DNA from: Geobacteraceae bacterium | GTDB lineage: Bacteria; Desulfobacterota; Desulfuromonadia; Geobacterales; Geobacteraceae | DNA length: 64,000 bases | Direction: 5' to 3' | NCBI GenBank assembly: GCA_024281055.1 | Contig: JAMXLF010000008.1 | Coordinates: 1 to 64,000, forward strand | Shown: positions 9,559-17,834 of the stretch, piece after piece | Numbering within the stretch: the stretch's first letter is position 1 | Layout of the letters: each line of letters begins with the position of its first letter | Made by a program: the position numbers and the translations under genes | Notes under the pieces: model-generated | Told to the model about the DNA's origin: nothing | The model's input: the letters and a program-made list of their open reading frames with translations, nothing else | Databases searched by the model: none

Positions 9559-10914
9559 ATGGCCAGAGAGAAAATCATCATCGTGGGCGGCGATGCCGCC
9601 GGGATGAGTGCGGCGTCACAAGCGAGGCGTCGTCGTCCCGATCTTGAGATCGTCGTGTTCGAGCGGACGCCGTACACATCGTACTCCAACTGAGGGATCC
9701 CCTTCTATGTCGGCCGGGTTGTCGACAGTGAACGGAAACTGGTGATCCGGAGACCGGAGACCTTCCGGGAGAAATTCAACATCGACGTCCGTACCGGTCA
9801 CGAGGTCGTGGAACTCGACCTGGCGGGGCAACGGGTGCTGGCGCGGCGCCTCGCGGACGGCGAGGAACGATGGGAGCCCTTTGACCGGCTTCTCATTGCC
9901 ACCGGTGCCGTGCCGTTCTGTCCCGACCTGCCCGGCGCATCTGCTCGGGGTATCTTTGGCGTGAACAGCCTGCAGCGGGGGATCGAGCTCCGCAGGTTCA
10001 TCGAGGAGGAGAAGCCGCAGCGGGGAGTAATCGTGGGTGGTGGGTACATCGGCCTGGAGATGGCCGAGGCCCTGGTGCGGCAGGGGCTCCAGGTGACCCT
10101 CGTGGACCGCGCCCCCCAGGTTATGGGGACCCTCGATCCCGACATGGGAGCGCTCGTTGCCGAGGCACTCCGGGGGATCGGGGTGACCATCTATCATGGG
10201 GAGTCCCTTGCAGGGTTCGAGACGTCCGGAGGGCGGGTGACCGGGGTGGTGACGGAGACGCGGACCCTGCCGGCGGAGGTCGTCGTCCTCGGTATGGGGG
10301 TCCGCCCCGACAGCCGGTTGGCACGAGCGGCCGGCATTCCCCTCGGCGACGGAGACGCGATCAGGGTGAGCAGCCGCATGGAGACGGGTGTGGCGGGGGT
10401 GTGGGCGGCCGGCGATTGTGCCGAGTCGTTCCATCTTGTGAGCCGGCGGCCTTTCTATATAGCTCTCGGCACAGTGGCCAACAAGCACGGCCGGGTGGCG
10501 GGGATCACCATGGCAGGCGGCGATGCGGAGTTCCGCGGGGTAGTTGGGACCGCCATCACGAAAGTGTGTGACCTGGAGATAGCCAGGAGCGGCCTCCAGG
10601 AAAAGGAACTCAGTCGGCTCGGCCTCGACTGGGTGGCGAGCACAATCGAGAGCTTCACCCGGGCCCACTACTATCCCGGCGCCGGCCCGCTTGCCGTCAA
10701 GCTTCTCGCGGAGAAAGGGAGCGGTCGCCTCCTCGGCGGGCAGATCGTCGGGACGGAGGGGGCAGGGAAAAGGATCGATATCGTCGCCGTTGCCCTCCAC
10801 GCCGGCATGACCGTCGAACAGGTGGCGGAACTCGACCTGGCCTATGCCCCTCCCTTCTCGCCAGTGTGGGACCCGGTGGCGGTTGCGGCCCGCGAAACGG
10901 CAAAGCTCGTGTAA
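9559..10914 (+). CDS. selenocysteine-containing FAD/NAD(P) disulfide reductase (CoA-disulfide / persulfide reductase-like)
   Basis: 451 residues if the in-frame TGA at 9691-9693 is read as selenocysteine 45. ATG 9559 has AAGGAG 7 nt upstream, and the same frame continues past the TGA to 10914. Domains: FAD-binding VGGDAAGMSAASQARR (about 8-23), redox site YSN-U-GIPFYVG, NAD-binding VIVGGGYIGLEMAEAL (about 157-172), second FAD motif VWAAGDCAES (about 281-290), then the dimerisation domain. In CoA-disulfide reductases, NADH oxidases and NADH persulfide reductases the residue at the UGA position is the single catalytic Cys (SxxxCG). A bacterial SECIS-type hairpin follows at 9709-9726. Ordinary calling would start this gene after the UGA (near 9742) and lose the flavin site and redox centre. 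Substrate is not determinable here. A Cys-to-stop sequencing error is the main alternative. Confidence 0.85.
9691..9693 (+). other. in-frame UGA, predicted selenocysteine codon (Sec45)
   Basis: TGA lies between codons for YSN and GIPFY, exactly where homologues carry the catalytic Cys. The frame is open from ATG 9559 on one side and to 10914 on the other. Confidence 0.82.
9709..9726 (+). promoter_or_regulatory. bacterial SECIS element candidate
   Basis: GUCGGC (9709-9714) pairs with GUCGAC (9721-9726): six pairs including one G-U, closing a 6-nt loop CGGGUU. The stem begins 15 nt and the loop 21 nt after the UGA, and the loop has G at its second position. These values fit the bacterial SECIS model of a short stem and a G-containing apical loop some 16-37 nt past the UGA. 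Confidence 0.75.
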
Positions 10915-10999
10915 TCTACGGTTGCAGAGCGCGTTGTTCTTGCGTAAACTGGAGAGCAGTCTGCATACTGCCCTTTCCCCATCGAAGGAGGAACGTCCG

Positions 11000-12079
11000 A
11001 TGTACGTCGTCATCCTCGCCGGCGGTTCCGGCACCCGCTTCTGGCCTCTCTCCCGGAAAAAGACGCCCAAACAGCTCATGTCGATCTTCGGCGGCAGGTC
11101 GATGCTCCAGCGGACCGTGGAGCGGGTCATTCCGCTGAAACCGAAGCGGCTCCTCGTTATCACCAACGAGTTCCAGGCTCGGGAAACGGAGCGGCAGCTC
11201 GAACCGTACCGGGAAGAGCTTCGCTATGACGTCATCGCCGAGCCGGTGGGACGCAACACCGCCCCGGCCATCGGCCTCGCCGCGTCCATCATTGCCCGCT
11301 ACGATCCGGCCGGGGTGATGGCGGTCCTTCCTGCCGACCACTACATCACCGACGAGGAGGGTTTCCGGACGGCGCTCACGGCGGGACGGGAGCCGGCTCT
11401 CAACGGCTATCTCGTGACTATGGGGGTTGTCCCCACCCGACCGGAGACCGGCTACGGCTATATCGAGGCGGACAAGGCACTGCGCGGTGCCGGACCTTAC
11501 CCGGTGCGGCGTTTCGTGGAAAAGCCGCCGATGGAGAAGGCGCTCGAGTTTCTGAACGCCGGCAATTTCTACTGGAACAGCGGCATGTTCATCTGGCAGG
11601 CCGGCGTGATCCTTGATGGGATTCTCGCCCACATGCCGGAGTTGGCCCGGACACTGGCGCTTCTTACCTTCACGAGCGATATCTGGGAGTTGGGTGACCT
11701 GAAGTCCCAGATCGACGCCATGTACCGGGAGATCGAGGGACAGTCCATCGACTATGGGGTGATGGAGAAGGCCGACAACGTGGTGGTGGTCCCGGCCGCC
11801 TTTGGCTGGAGTGACGTGGGGAGCTGGGGGGCGATCCCGGATGTGCTCACCGGGGATGGCGCCGGCAATGTGCTGCTCGATGCCCGGCATGATGTCACCG
11901 TCGATTCCGGCAACTGCCTCATTTACGGCGGTGGGCGGGCTGTCGCTCTGGTGGGTGTGCGGGACACCATCGTTGTGGCCACCGATGACGCCCTTCTCGT
12001 CTGTGCCAAGGATTACTCCCAGGACGTGAAGAAGGTGGTAGAGGAGCTGGAGCGGCGGGGGCTTACGGAGTATCTCTGA
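11000..12079 (+). CDS. manC: mannose-1-phosphate guanylyltransferase
   Basis: 359 aa from ATG 11000, where AAGGAGG is 8 nt upstream. Makes GDP-mannose from mannose-1-P and GTP. N-terminal LAGGSGTRFWPLSRKKTPKQ is the nucleotide-binding signature, EPVGRNTAPAIGLAA follows, and VEKP is the sugar-phosphate segment. It lacks the C-terminal cupin isomerase domain of the ~470-residue bifunctional form; that activity is the separate gene at 7778. It begins 85 nt after the selenoprotein gene. Confidence 0.93.
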   Translation: MYVVILAGGSGTRFWPLSRKKTPKQLMSIFGGRSMLQRTVERVIPLKPKRLLVITNEFQARETERQLEPYREELRYDVIAEPVGRNTAPAIGLAASIIARYDPAGVMAVLPADHYITDEEGFRTALTAGREPALNGYLVTMGVVPTRPETGYGYIEADKALRGAGPYPVRRFVEKPPMEKALEFLNAGNFYWNSGMFIWQAGVILDGILAHMPELARTLALLTFTSDIWELGDLKSQIDAMYREIEGQSIDYGVMEKADNVVVVPAAFGWSDVGSWGAIPDVLTGDGAGNVLLDARHDVTVDSGNCLIYGGGRAVALVGVRDTIVVATDDALLVCAKDYSQDVKKVVEELERRGLTEYL

Positions 12080-12205
12080 CGGAGGCGCCTTCCTGCCGGG
12101 CGTTTGTCGCATCTCAAAAGGGGATGGACAGGCTGCCGTCGAAAAGGGTAATATAACTGGAGAACGAACGGGCTGCCCGCGGGCTGCCCGTGTTTTTGGA
12201 GGAGC

Positions 12206-13945
12206 ATGCACGGCTGGACCGGCAACATACTGAGGGTCGACCTGACGACGGGGCGCGCCTGGCGGGAGGATATCCCCCGGGAAGTTCTCCACGCCTACCT
12301 CGGGGGGAGGGGGCTTGGGGTGCGGCTTCTCCGCGACCGCCACCGGCTCGACCCGTTCGATCCCGACCTGCCCCTTATCTTCGCGGTCGGCCCCCTCTGT
12401 GGCACCCCGGCACCAACTGCCGCCCGCCTTACCGTTGTCTCCCGTTCACCCCTCACCGGCACAGTCTACGATTGCTCCGCAGGGGGGCGTTTTCCCTGGC
12501 GTCTCAAGGCCGCCGGCGTGGATGTTCTCTCCATCGAGGGGGAGAGCCCGCAGCCGGTGGTTCTCGCCATCAGCGGCGAGAGTGCCGAACTCCTTCCCGC
12601 CTGCGACCTCTGGGGTAAAGGGGTTCACGAGACCGTCGCCCTTCTCGCCGGCCGAGGGAGCGTGGCAACCATCGGCCCGGCCGGGGAAAACGGTGTCCTC
12701 TTCGCCAACATCATGATGGGGGAGGGGAACTCGGTGGGACGGGGCGGTCTCGGCGCGGTCATGGGGAAAAAACGCCTCAAGGCGGTGGTGGTGAACGGCG
12801 ACCGGCCGGTCACGCTCCTCGACCGGAAGCGCTTTGACCACGCCCGCCAGGACGTCATGCGTCTTTTCCGCGCCTCGCCGGTTATCTTCGGCGAGCTCGG
12901 CATCGCCGAGTACGGCACTCCCGCCCTTGTGGACTTGATGCGACAGCGGCGCATGGCCCCCACCGAGAACTTCCGCCGCACCGTGTTCGATGGGGCGGCG
13001 AACTATTCCGGCCCGGCGCTCCGGAGGGAATACCGGCCGAAAAATGACGGCTGCTACGGCTGTCCCATCCAGTGCAAGAAGAGCACTCCGCAGGGGGAAC
13101 ACCTTCCCGAGTACGAGACCGTCTCACACTTCGGCGCCCTCAACGGGATCGCCAGCCTCGCCGCTATCGTCAGGTCCAACACCCTCTGCAACGAGCTCGG
13201 CCTGGATACCATCTCCGCCGCCGCCACCATCTCCGCCTGGGGGGAGTGGCGGGGGCGCTTTCCCACCGCAGACGAAGTACCGGCCCTCCTCGCGGACATC
13301 GCCTGCCGCCGGCGGGATGGCGAGCTCCTCTCCCTCGGCTCACGCCGGGCTGCAGCGGCGCTCGGCCGACCGGAGCTTTCCATGAGCGTCAAGTCCCTGG
13401 AGCTTCCCGCCTACGACCCGCGCGGGGCATACGGGATGGCGCTCGCCTACTGCACGAGCAACCGCGGGGGGTGCCACCTGCGAGCCTATCCCATCTCCCA
13501 TGAGATCCTGAGAAAGCCGGTGGCCACCGACCGATTCTCCTTCTCCGGCAAGGCGCGGATCATCAAGATCGCCGAGGACACGAACGCCGCGGTGGATTCC
13601 CTGGTCGCCTGCAAATTCTCCTTCTTCGGCGCGACCCTCGAAGAGTACGCCGAGCTCCTCGCCGCCACGACCGGTATGGAGTACACCCCCCAGGGACTCA
13701 AGGAGGTCGGCGAGCGGATCTGCCTCACCGAGCGCTTTTACAACTGCGCCAATGGATTCACCGTGCAGGATGACCTCTTGCCGGAGCGCTTCTTCTCCGA
13801 ACCCGGCTCCTCGGGCGAGGGGATCGAGATTCCTCCCATCGACCGTGCCCGCTTCGACGAGGAACTCCAGAAGTACTACCGCATCAGGGGGCTTACCGCA
13901 GAGGGAGTCTTCGCCGATGCGGATTTCCTGGTTCGTCAGCCATGA
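12206..13945 (+). CDS. aor: aldehyde:ferredoxin oxidoreductase, tungsten-type
   Basis: 579 aa, about the usual AOR length. Oxidises aldehydes to carboxylates with ferredoxin as acceptor, using tungsto-bispterin and one [4Fe-4S] cluster. The N-terminus (GWTGNILRVDLTTG) and GGRGLGVRLL are typical. YGCPIQCKK carries three cluster cysteines (near residues 286-292), and DTNAAVDSLVACKF holds the fourth. The C-terminus has the family FTVQDDLLPERF segment. GGAGGAG lies just before the ATG. The stop overlaps the next gene's ATG (ATGA), so translation is probably coupled to the class II aldolase-like gene. The substrate is not identified. Confidence 0.92.
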   Translation: MHGWTGNILRVDLTTGRAWREDIPREVLHAYLGGRGLGVRLLRDRHRLDPFDPDLPLIFAVGPLCGTPAPTAARLTVVSRSPLTGTVYDCSAGGRFPWRLKAAGVDVLSIEGESPQPVVLAISGESAELLPACDLWGKGVHETVALLAGRGSVATIGPAGENGVLFANIMMGEGNSVGRGGLGAVMGKKRLKAVVVNGDRPVTLLDRKRFDHARQDVMRLFRASPVIFGELGIAEYGTPALVDLMRQRRMAPTENFRRTVFDGAANYSGPALRREYRPKNDGCYGCPIQCKKSTPQGEHLPEYETVSHFGALNGIASLAAIVRSNTLCNELGLDTISAAATISAWGEWRGRFPTADEVPALLADIACRRRDGELLSLGSRRAAAALGRPELSMSVKSLELPAYDPRGAYGMALAYCTSNRGGCHLRAYPISHEILRKPVATDRFSFSGKARIIKIAEDTNAAVDSLVACKFSFFGATLEEYAELLAATTGMEYTPQGLKEVGERICLTERFYNCANGFTVQDDLLPERFFSEPGSSGEGIEIPPIDRARFDEELQKYYRIRGLTAEGVFADADFLVRQP

Positions 13946-15102
13946 GAGACCAGATCGCCAAATACACCGCCAAGCTGATTGCCGACCGGGCGGCGCGGCC
14001 AGACGGGATCGCCTTCGCCGCCCAGGACGACCGGCTCATCGCCGACGGGAACCCGGAGCTGGCCCGGCTCGCTGAGGGGGTCCTCTCCCAGCTCTCCTGC
14101 CTCGGTCTGGTGGCAGCCTGCCCGGCACTTCCCTTTGCCGATTTTCTCGTGGCGCGGGCCAAGCCCGGAGAGTCGACCATCGTTCCCCGCGATACCGAGA
14201 CCCGCACGTTCCTCCACGACATCCCCTTCCTGCGGCGGACGGAGCTTGACTCCGACCCGGCACCGCAGATCGCCCGGTTTCTGGCCAACCGCAAGGGGGT
14301 GGTGGTTGAGGGGGTGGGGATTGTCGCCTCCGGCGCCGTCACCGTCGAGCAGGCGTTCATCAACTACTGCTCGGTCTTCCATGCCACCTTCGTCAAGTAC
14401 CTGCGCGACCTCCTCCACGAGGGGTATCTCATTCACGGCGAAGCCGAGGCGGTGCGGGAGTTCCGCGACCAGTGGCTGCGGCCGCTTAGCGCCGAAGGGC
14501 TTGTCTCCCGGCACGGGTCGCTCGTCGAGCCGGCGGAGATCCTGGCGGAGATCGAGACGGTCGGTCGCTACACAGTGGAACGGGGGCTTGTCGACTCCTT
14601 CTTCGGCAACATCTCGGCCCGCGCCGGGGAGCTTATCTACATCTCCCAGACCGCGGCGAGTCTCGATGAACTGGCTGGCTGCATCGACCCGGTGCCCCTG
14701 GACAACTCATCCACCACCGGGATCACGGCTTCCAGTGAGCTCCTTGCCCACCGGCGGATCTACGAGGCGAGCGGGGCAGCGGTGATCCTCCATGGCCATC
14801 CCAAGTTCGCCGTGGTGATGAGCATGGAGTGTGCGGAGGAGAATTGCCCGATCACCGACTGCTGGAAGGAGTGCCCGCGAGTGCGCTTTCTTGGCGACAT
14901 CCCGGTGGTGGCCGGTGAGATCGGCGCGGGGGGGCTCGCCAAGAGGGTGCCGCCGGTCATTGGCGGGCCGGGAAAGGCCTTGGTCTATGGTCACGGGGTG
15001 TTCACCGTCGGCCGGGCCGATTTTGCCGAGGCATTCCGGGCGATGGTGGATGTGGAGAATTGGTGCCGCGAGGAGTACTTCCGGCGGCTCGCCGCAGTGT
15101 AA
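13942..15102 (+). CDS. class II aldolase/adducin-domain protein coupled to AOR
   Basis: 386 aa. The C-terminal ~200 residues are a class II aldolase fold: FFGNISAR (phosphate loop), DNSSTTGITASSELLAHRRIY, LHGHPKF (zinc His pair) and YGHGVFTVG (third His). The N-terminal ~190 residues are less clear but contain a GVVVEGVGIVASGA stretch and look like part of a larger sugar-phosphate aldolase-like protein. Start ATG 13942 overlaps the AOR stop by 4 nt. Inferred role: an aldolase giving a short aldehyde that AOR oxidises; the actual reaction is not shown by the sequence. Confidence 0.75.
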   Translation: MRDQIAKYTAKLIADRAARPDGIAFAAQDDRLIADGNPELARLAEGVLSQLSCLGLVAACPALPFADFLVARAKPGESTIVPRDTETRTFLHDIPFLRRTELDSDPAPQIARFLANRKGVVVEGVGIVASGAVTVEQAFINYCSVFHATFVKYLRDLLHEGYLIHGEAEAVREFRDQWLRPLSAEGLVSRHGSLVEPAEILAEIETVGRYTVERGLVDSFFGNISARAGELIYISQTAASLDELAGCIDPVPLDNSSTTGITASSELLAHRRIYEASGAAVILHGHPKFAVVMSMECAEENCPITDCWKECPRVRFLGDIPVVAGEIGAGGLAKRVPPVIGGPGKALVYGHGVFTVGRADFAEAFRAMVDVENWCREEYFRRLAAV

Positions 15103-15185
15103 AAAGATTGAGGAAGCAGCCGCTTCACCGGTGGGTCATGGGAAGATGCGGTTGGGGTAATCTCTGCTCTCGGTCATAGTGTACG

Positions 15186-16595
15186 TCACGCCTTTTTTGC
15201 CTCGTATTCCTTCCGGAAGCGCAGGAACGTCGGAAGGTCCATCCAGAACCGCCGCCAGCTGTCGGGCGATTTCCATATCATCGTGGCATAGTTGAGGAGC
15301 ACCTTTGGCCTTGTGTAGTAACGGCGGTTGAACTCGCGGTAGCGCTCTTCGAGCTGCTCCCGGGAAAAGCCGCGGGGGACGAAGGTGAAGTTGAGCGCGT
15401 TCATCAGCTCCCAGTTCTCGTCGAAGATGCCGTGCTCCTTGATGTCGCCGTACATGGGCGCGCCGGGGAACGGCGTCAGCTTGGCGAGATTGAACTCATC
15501 CAGCGGCAGGCTCAGCACGTAGTCCATGCTCTTGGCGATGCTTTCCTCGGTCTCGCCCGGCAGCCCCAGCATGAACAGCCCCTTGACGCGGATCCCCGCC
15601 TTCTTGATGAGCTGGACCATGGCGCGGATGTTTTCGAGGGGGGTCTCCATCGTAACGGAGGGGAGATAGGAGCGATGCCTGCTGAGCAGATCGGGGTCGC
15701 CCGTCTCGATGCCGAGGCTGATCATCCAGCACCCGGCTTTCTTCATCATCCTGAGCATCTCGAAATCGAGCTGTTCCGTGCGGGCCGCGCAGTTGAATGT
15801 AGTCTTCAGGCCCGATTCGATTTTGAGCTTGCAGAACTTCATCACCCTATCGCGGTTAAGTGTGAACGTGTCATCGTAGATATTAACGTGCCTGATGTTG
15901 AACTGCTGCCGCAGGTGGGTGAGCAGCGCCAGCATGTATTCGGGTGAATTGGACCGGTAGCTGCGGCGAAAGACCGAGCGGTCGCAGTAGGAACAGGTAT
16001 AGGGGCAGCCACGGCTGGTGATGATCGTGGTGTTCGGGGCTTTCGGATAGCTGAAGATGGGGAGCTTGTAGCTGTCGGGAAATCCCAGTAGCTTGTCGTA
16101 GGCGGGGAAGGGGAGCTCGTCCAGGTCGAGGAGCTTCGTGCGGAAGCCGGTGAAGGCAACGCTGTCCCGGTCGCGATAGACGAGCCCCTCGATCGCCGGG
16201 AGCCCATCGCCGTCCGCTTCCATCAGCTCCACCAAGGCTTGTTCGCCTTCACCCACCACTCCGTAGTCGATGACCGGGAAATCGCGCAGCAACTGCTCGC
16301 GCAGGGCCGACATGTGGACTCCGCCGAAGACGACTCTTATGCCGGGAAGCACTTCCTTGGCCCGTTCCGCCAGCCGGACACCGTCCAGGAAGCTGGACGT
16401 CGTGGTGGAAAACCCGATAAAGTCGGGCCGCTCCTCCCGAAGATAGGCGAAAATCCGTTCGTTTAGCCCCGGGAAGGCGTAGCAATCATGGATGTCCGCG
16501 CGATGGCCGCACTTTTCCACCCATGCCGCCAGCGAAAGCAGGCCCATGGGTGCCATGATATTCACGATGTGCGACAGGTCCTGCTCGGAGGGCAT
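15186..16595 (-). CDS. B12-binding-domain radical SAM protein
   Basis: 469 aa counted from ATG 16595. The N-terminal cobalamin-binding Rossmann domain contains VVFGGVHMSAL and GVVGEGEQALVELM. The radical SAM core has SRGCPYTCSYCDRS (about residues 197-210) with CxxxCxxC, then IYDDTFTLNRDR. The upstream frame is open and encodes KKKILLVHPLGENW, the expected first beta strand, so translation probably begins upstream, possibly at an AUC at 16646. Family members are methyltransferases or catalyse other radical reactions; no specific substrate can be named. A terminator separates it from purC. Confidence 0.8.
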   Translation of the reverse strand: MPSEQDLSHIVNIMAPMGLLSLAAWVEKCGHRADIHDCYAFPGLNERIFAYLREERPDFIGFSTTTSSFLDGVRLAERAKEVLPGIRVVFGGVHMSALREQLLRDFPVIDYGVVGEGEQALVELMEADGDGLPAIEGLVYRDRDSVAFTGFRTKLLDLDELPFPAYDKLLGFPDSYKLPIFSYPKAPNTTIITSRGCPYTCSYCDRSVFRRSYRSNSPEYMLALLTHLRQQFNIRHVNIYDDTFTLNRDRVMKFCKLKIESGLKTTFNCAARTEQLDFEMLRMMKKAGCWMISLGIETGDPDLLSRHRSYLPSVTMETPLENIRAMVQLIKKAGIRVKGLFMLGLPGETEESIAKSMDYVLSLPLDEFNLAKLTPFPGAPMYGDIKEHGIFDENWELMNALNFTFVPRGFSREQLEERYREFNRRYYTRPKVLLNYATMIWKSPDSWRRFWMDLPTFLRFRKEYEAKKA

Positions 16596-16790
16596 CCAGT
16601 TTTCGCCCAGGGGGTGGACGAGGAGTATTTTTTTCTTTACGGCGATGACGTTGCTCCTTGCGAAAACCGGTCGTGGCCGGTATCGGTTCCGTTTTCCATT
16701 CGGGGGACTATACGCAAGAAATTGGCCGGAGTCAATCCGCCTTGTTTGGTTTGAATGGCATATTCAGTCCACAACTGGCCAAGAACGCAC

Positions 16791-16813
16791 AAAGCCCGCT
16801 TCCGCGGGCTTTT
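16791..16813 (-). terminator. intrinsic terminator after purC
   Basis: AAAGCCCGC, TTCC loop, GCGGGCTTT: a 9-bp stem with T tracts on both strands, lying between purC and the radical SAM gene. Confidence 0.75.
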
Positions 16814-16841
16814 CGATGCAGGTATTATGGGGTTCTTGATT

Positions 16842-17732
16842 TTACTTTCCTTTGCCGGTCAACCTCACCAGCGCCTCCATGTACTTCTCCGCGGTCTTGC
16901 GGACGATCTCCTCAGGGAGCGGCGGGGCCGGGGCGGTCTTGTTCCAGTCGAGGGTTTCCAGGTAGTCACGCAGGAACTGCTTGTCGAAGGAGGGCTGGGG
17001 GCCGCCCGGCTTGTAGGTGTCCTTCGGCCAGAAGCGGGAGGAATCCGGGGTCATGCACTCGTCGATGATGATCAGTTCGCCGTTGTAGATGCCGTACTCG
17101 AACTTGGTGTCGGCGATGATGATCCCCTTGGCGTCGGCGATGTCGCGGGCCTTCTTGTAGATGGCGATGGTGACGTCGCGGATCTTCGCGGCGGTTTCCG
17201 CGCCCACCAGTTCCACGGTCTGCTCGAAGGAGATGTTTTCGTCGTGGGTGCCGAGCTCGGCCTTGGTGGAGGGGGTGAAGATCGGCTCCGGGAGGCGATC
17301 TGACTCGACGAGGCCGGCGGGAAGCTTGATGCCGCAGATGGCGCCTGACGCCTTATAATCCTTCCATCCCGAGCCGGAGAGATACCCCCGTACGATGCAC
17401 TCCGCGGGCAGGGGCTTCGCCTTCTTCACCAGCATGGAGCGTCCTTCGAGGACGTCGGCGTACTTCCGGCATTCCGCGGGGAAATCCCGCACATCGGTGG
17501 AGATGATGTGGTTGGGGATGATGTCCTCCATCTGCCGGAACCAGAAGGCGGATATCTGGGTGAGGACGTACCCCTTGTCCGGCACCGGCTCGTTCATGAT
17601 GACGTCGAAGGCGGAGATCCGGTCGGTGGTGACGATGAGAAGTGTTTCCCCCAGGTCGTAGATGTCGCGTACCTTGCCGCGGCCGGCTAGTTTCAGGTCG
17701 GGAAAGTCGGTCTGGAGTACCAGGTTTGCCAT
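16842..17732 (-). CDS. purC: phosphoribosylaminoimidazole-succinocarboxamide synthase
   Basis: 296 aa from ATG 17732, with AAGGAG 8 nt upstream; a longer in-frame start at 17771 has no ribosome site. Joins CAIR and aspartate using ATP in purine synthesis. Seen: [11 protein letters not shown] (ATP site), [34 protein letters not shown] and DTKFEYGI. Length and motifs match the eukaryote/bacteria ~300-residue subclass. Flanked upstream by an inverted heptamer repeat array. Confidence 0.95.
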   Translation of the reverse strand: MANLVLQTDFPDLKLAGRGKVRDIYDLGETLLIVTTDRISAFDVIMNEPVPDKGYVLTQISAFWFRQMEDIIPNHIISTDVRDFPAECRKYADVLEGRSMLVKKAKPLPAECIVRGYLSGSGWKDYKASGAICGIKLPAGLVESDRLPEPIFTPSTKAELGTHDENISFEQTVELVGAETAAKIRDVTIAIYKKARDIADAKGIIIADTKFEYGIYNGELIIIDECMTPDSSRFWPKDTYKPGGPQPSFDKQFLRDYLETLDWNKTAPAPPLPEEIVRKTAEKYMEALVRLTGKGK

Positions 17733-17750
17733 AGAGTCGTCTCCTTTAAA

Positions 17751-17831
17751 AGTTCGATGTTCAAGGTTCAATGTTCAACGTTAAGAGCCGGGATGTACAA
17801 CCTTGAACTTTGAACGTAGAACGTTGAACGG
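17751..17831. repeat. inverted arrays of a 7-nt tandem repeat (GTTCAAN)
   Basis: Plus strand 17752-17782 reads four units GTTCGAT, GTTCAAG, GTTCAAT, GTTCAAC and then GTT. The minus strand of 17799-17829 reads GTTCAAC, GTTCTAC, GTTCAAA, GTTCAAG, GTT. The two arms face each other across ~16 nt and could form a long hairpin between the ppiD-like gene and purC. Confidence 0.85.
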
Positions 17832-17834
17832 TCT

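Noticed and set aside
9742-10914. Reductase gene beginning at GTG 9742 as a separate short protein
   Set aside because: It would lack the FAD-binding motif and redox centre; the frame is open upstream to ATG 9559 with a good SD apart from one UGA at the Cys position.
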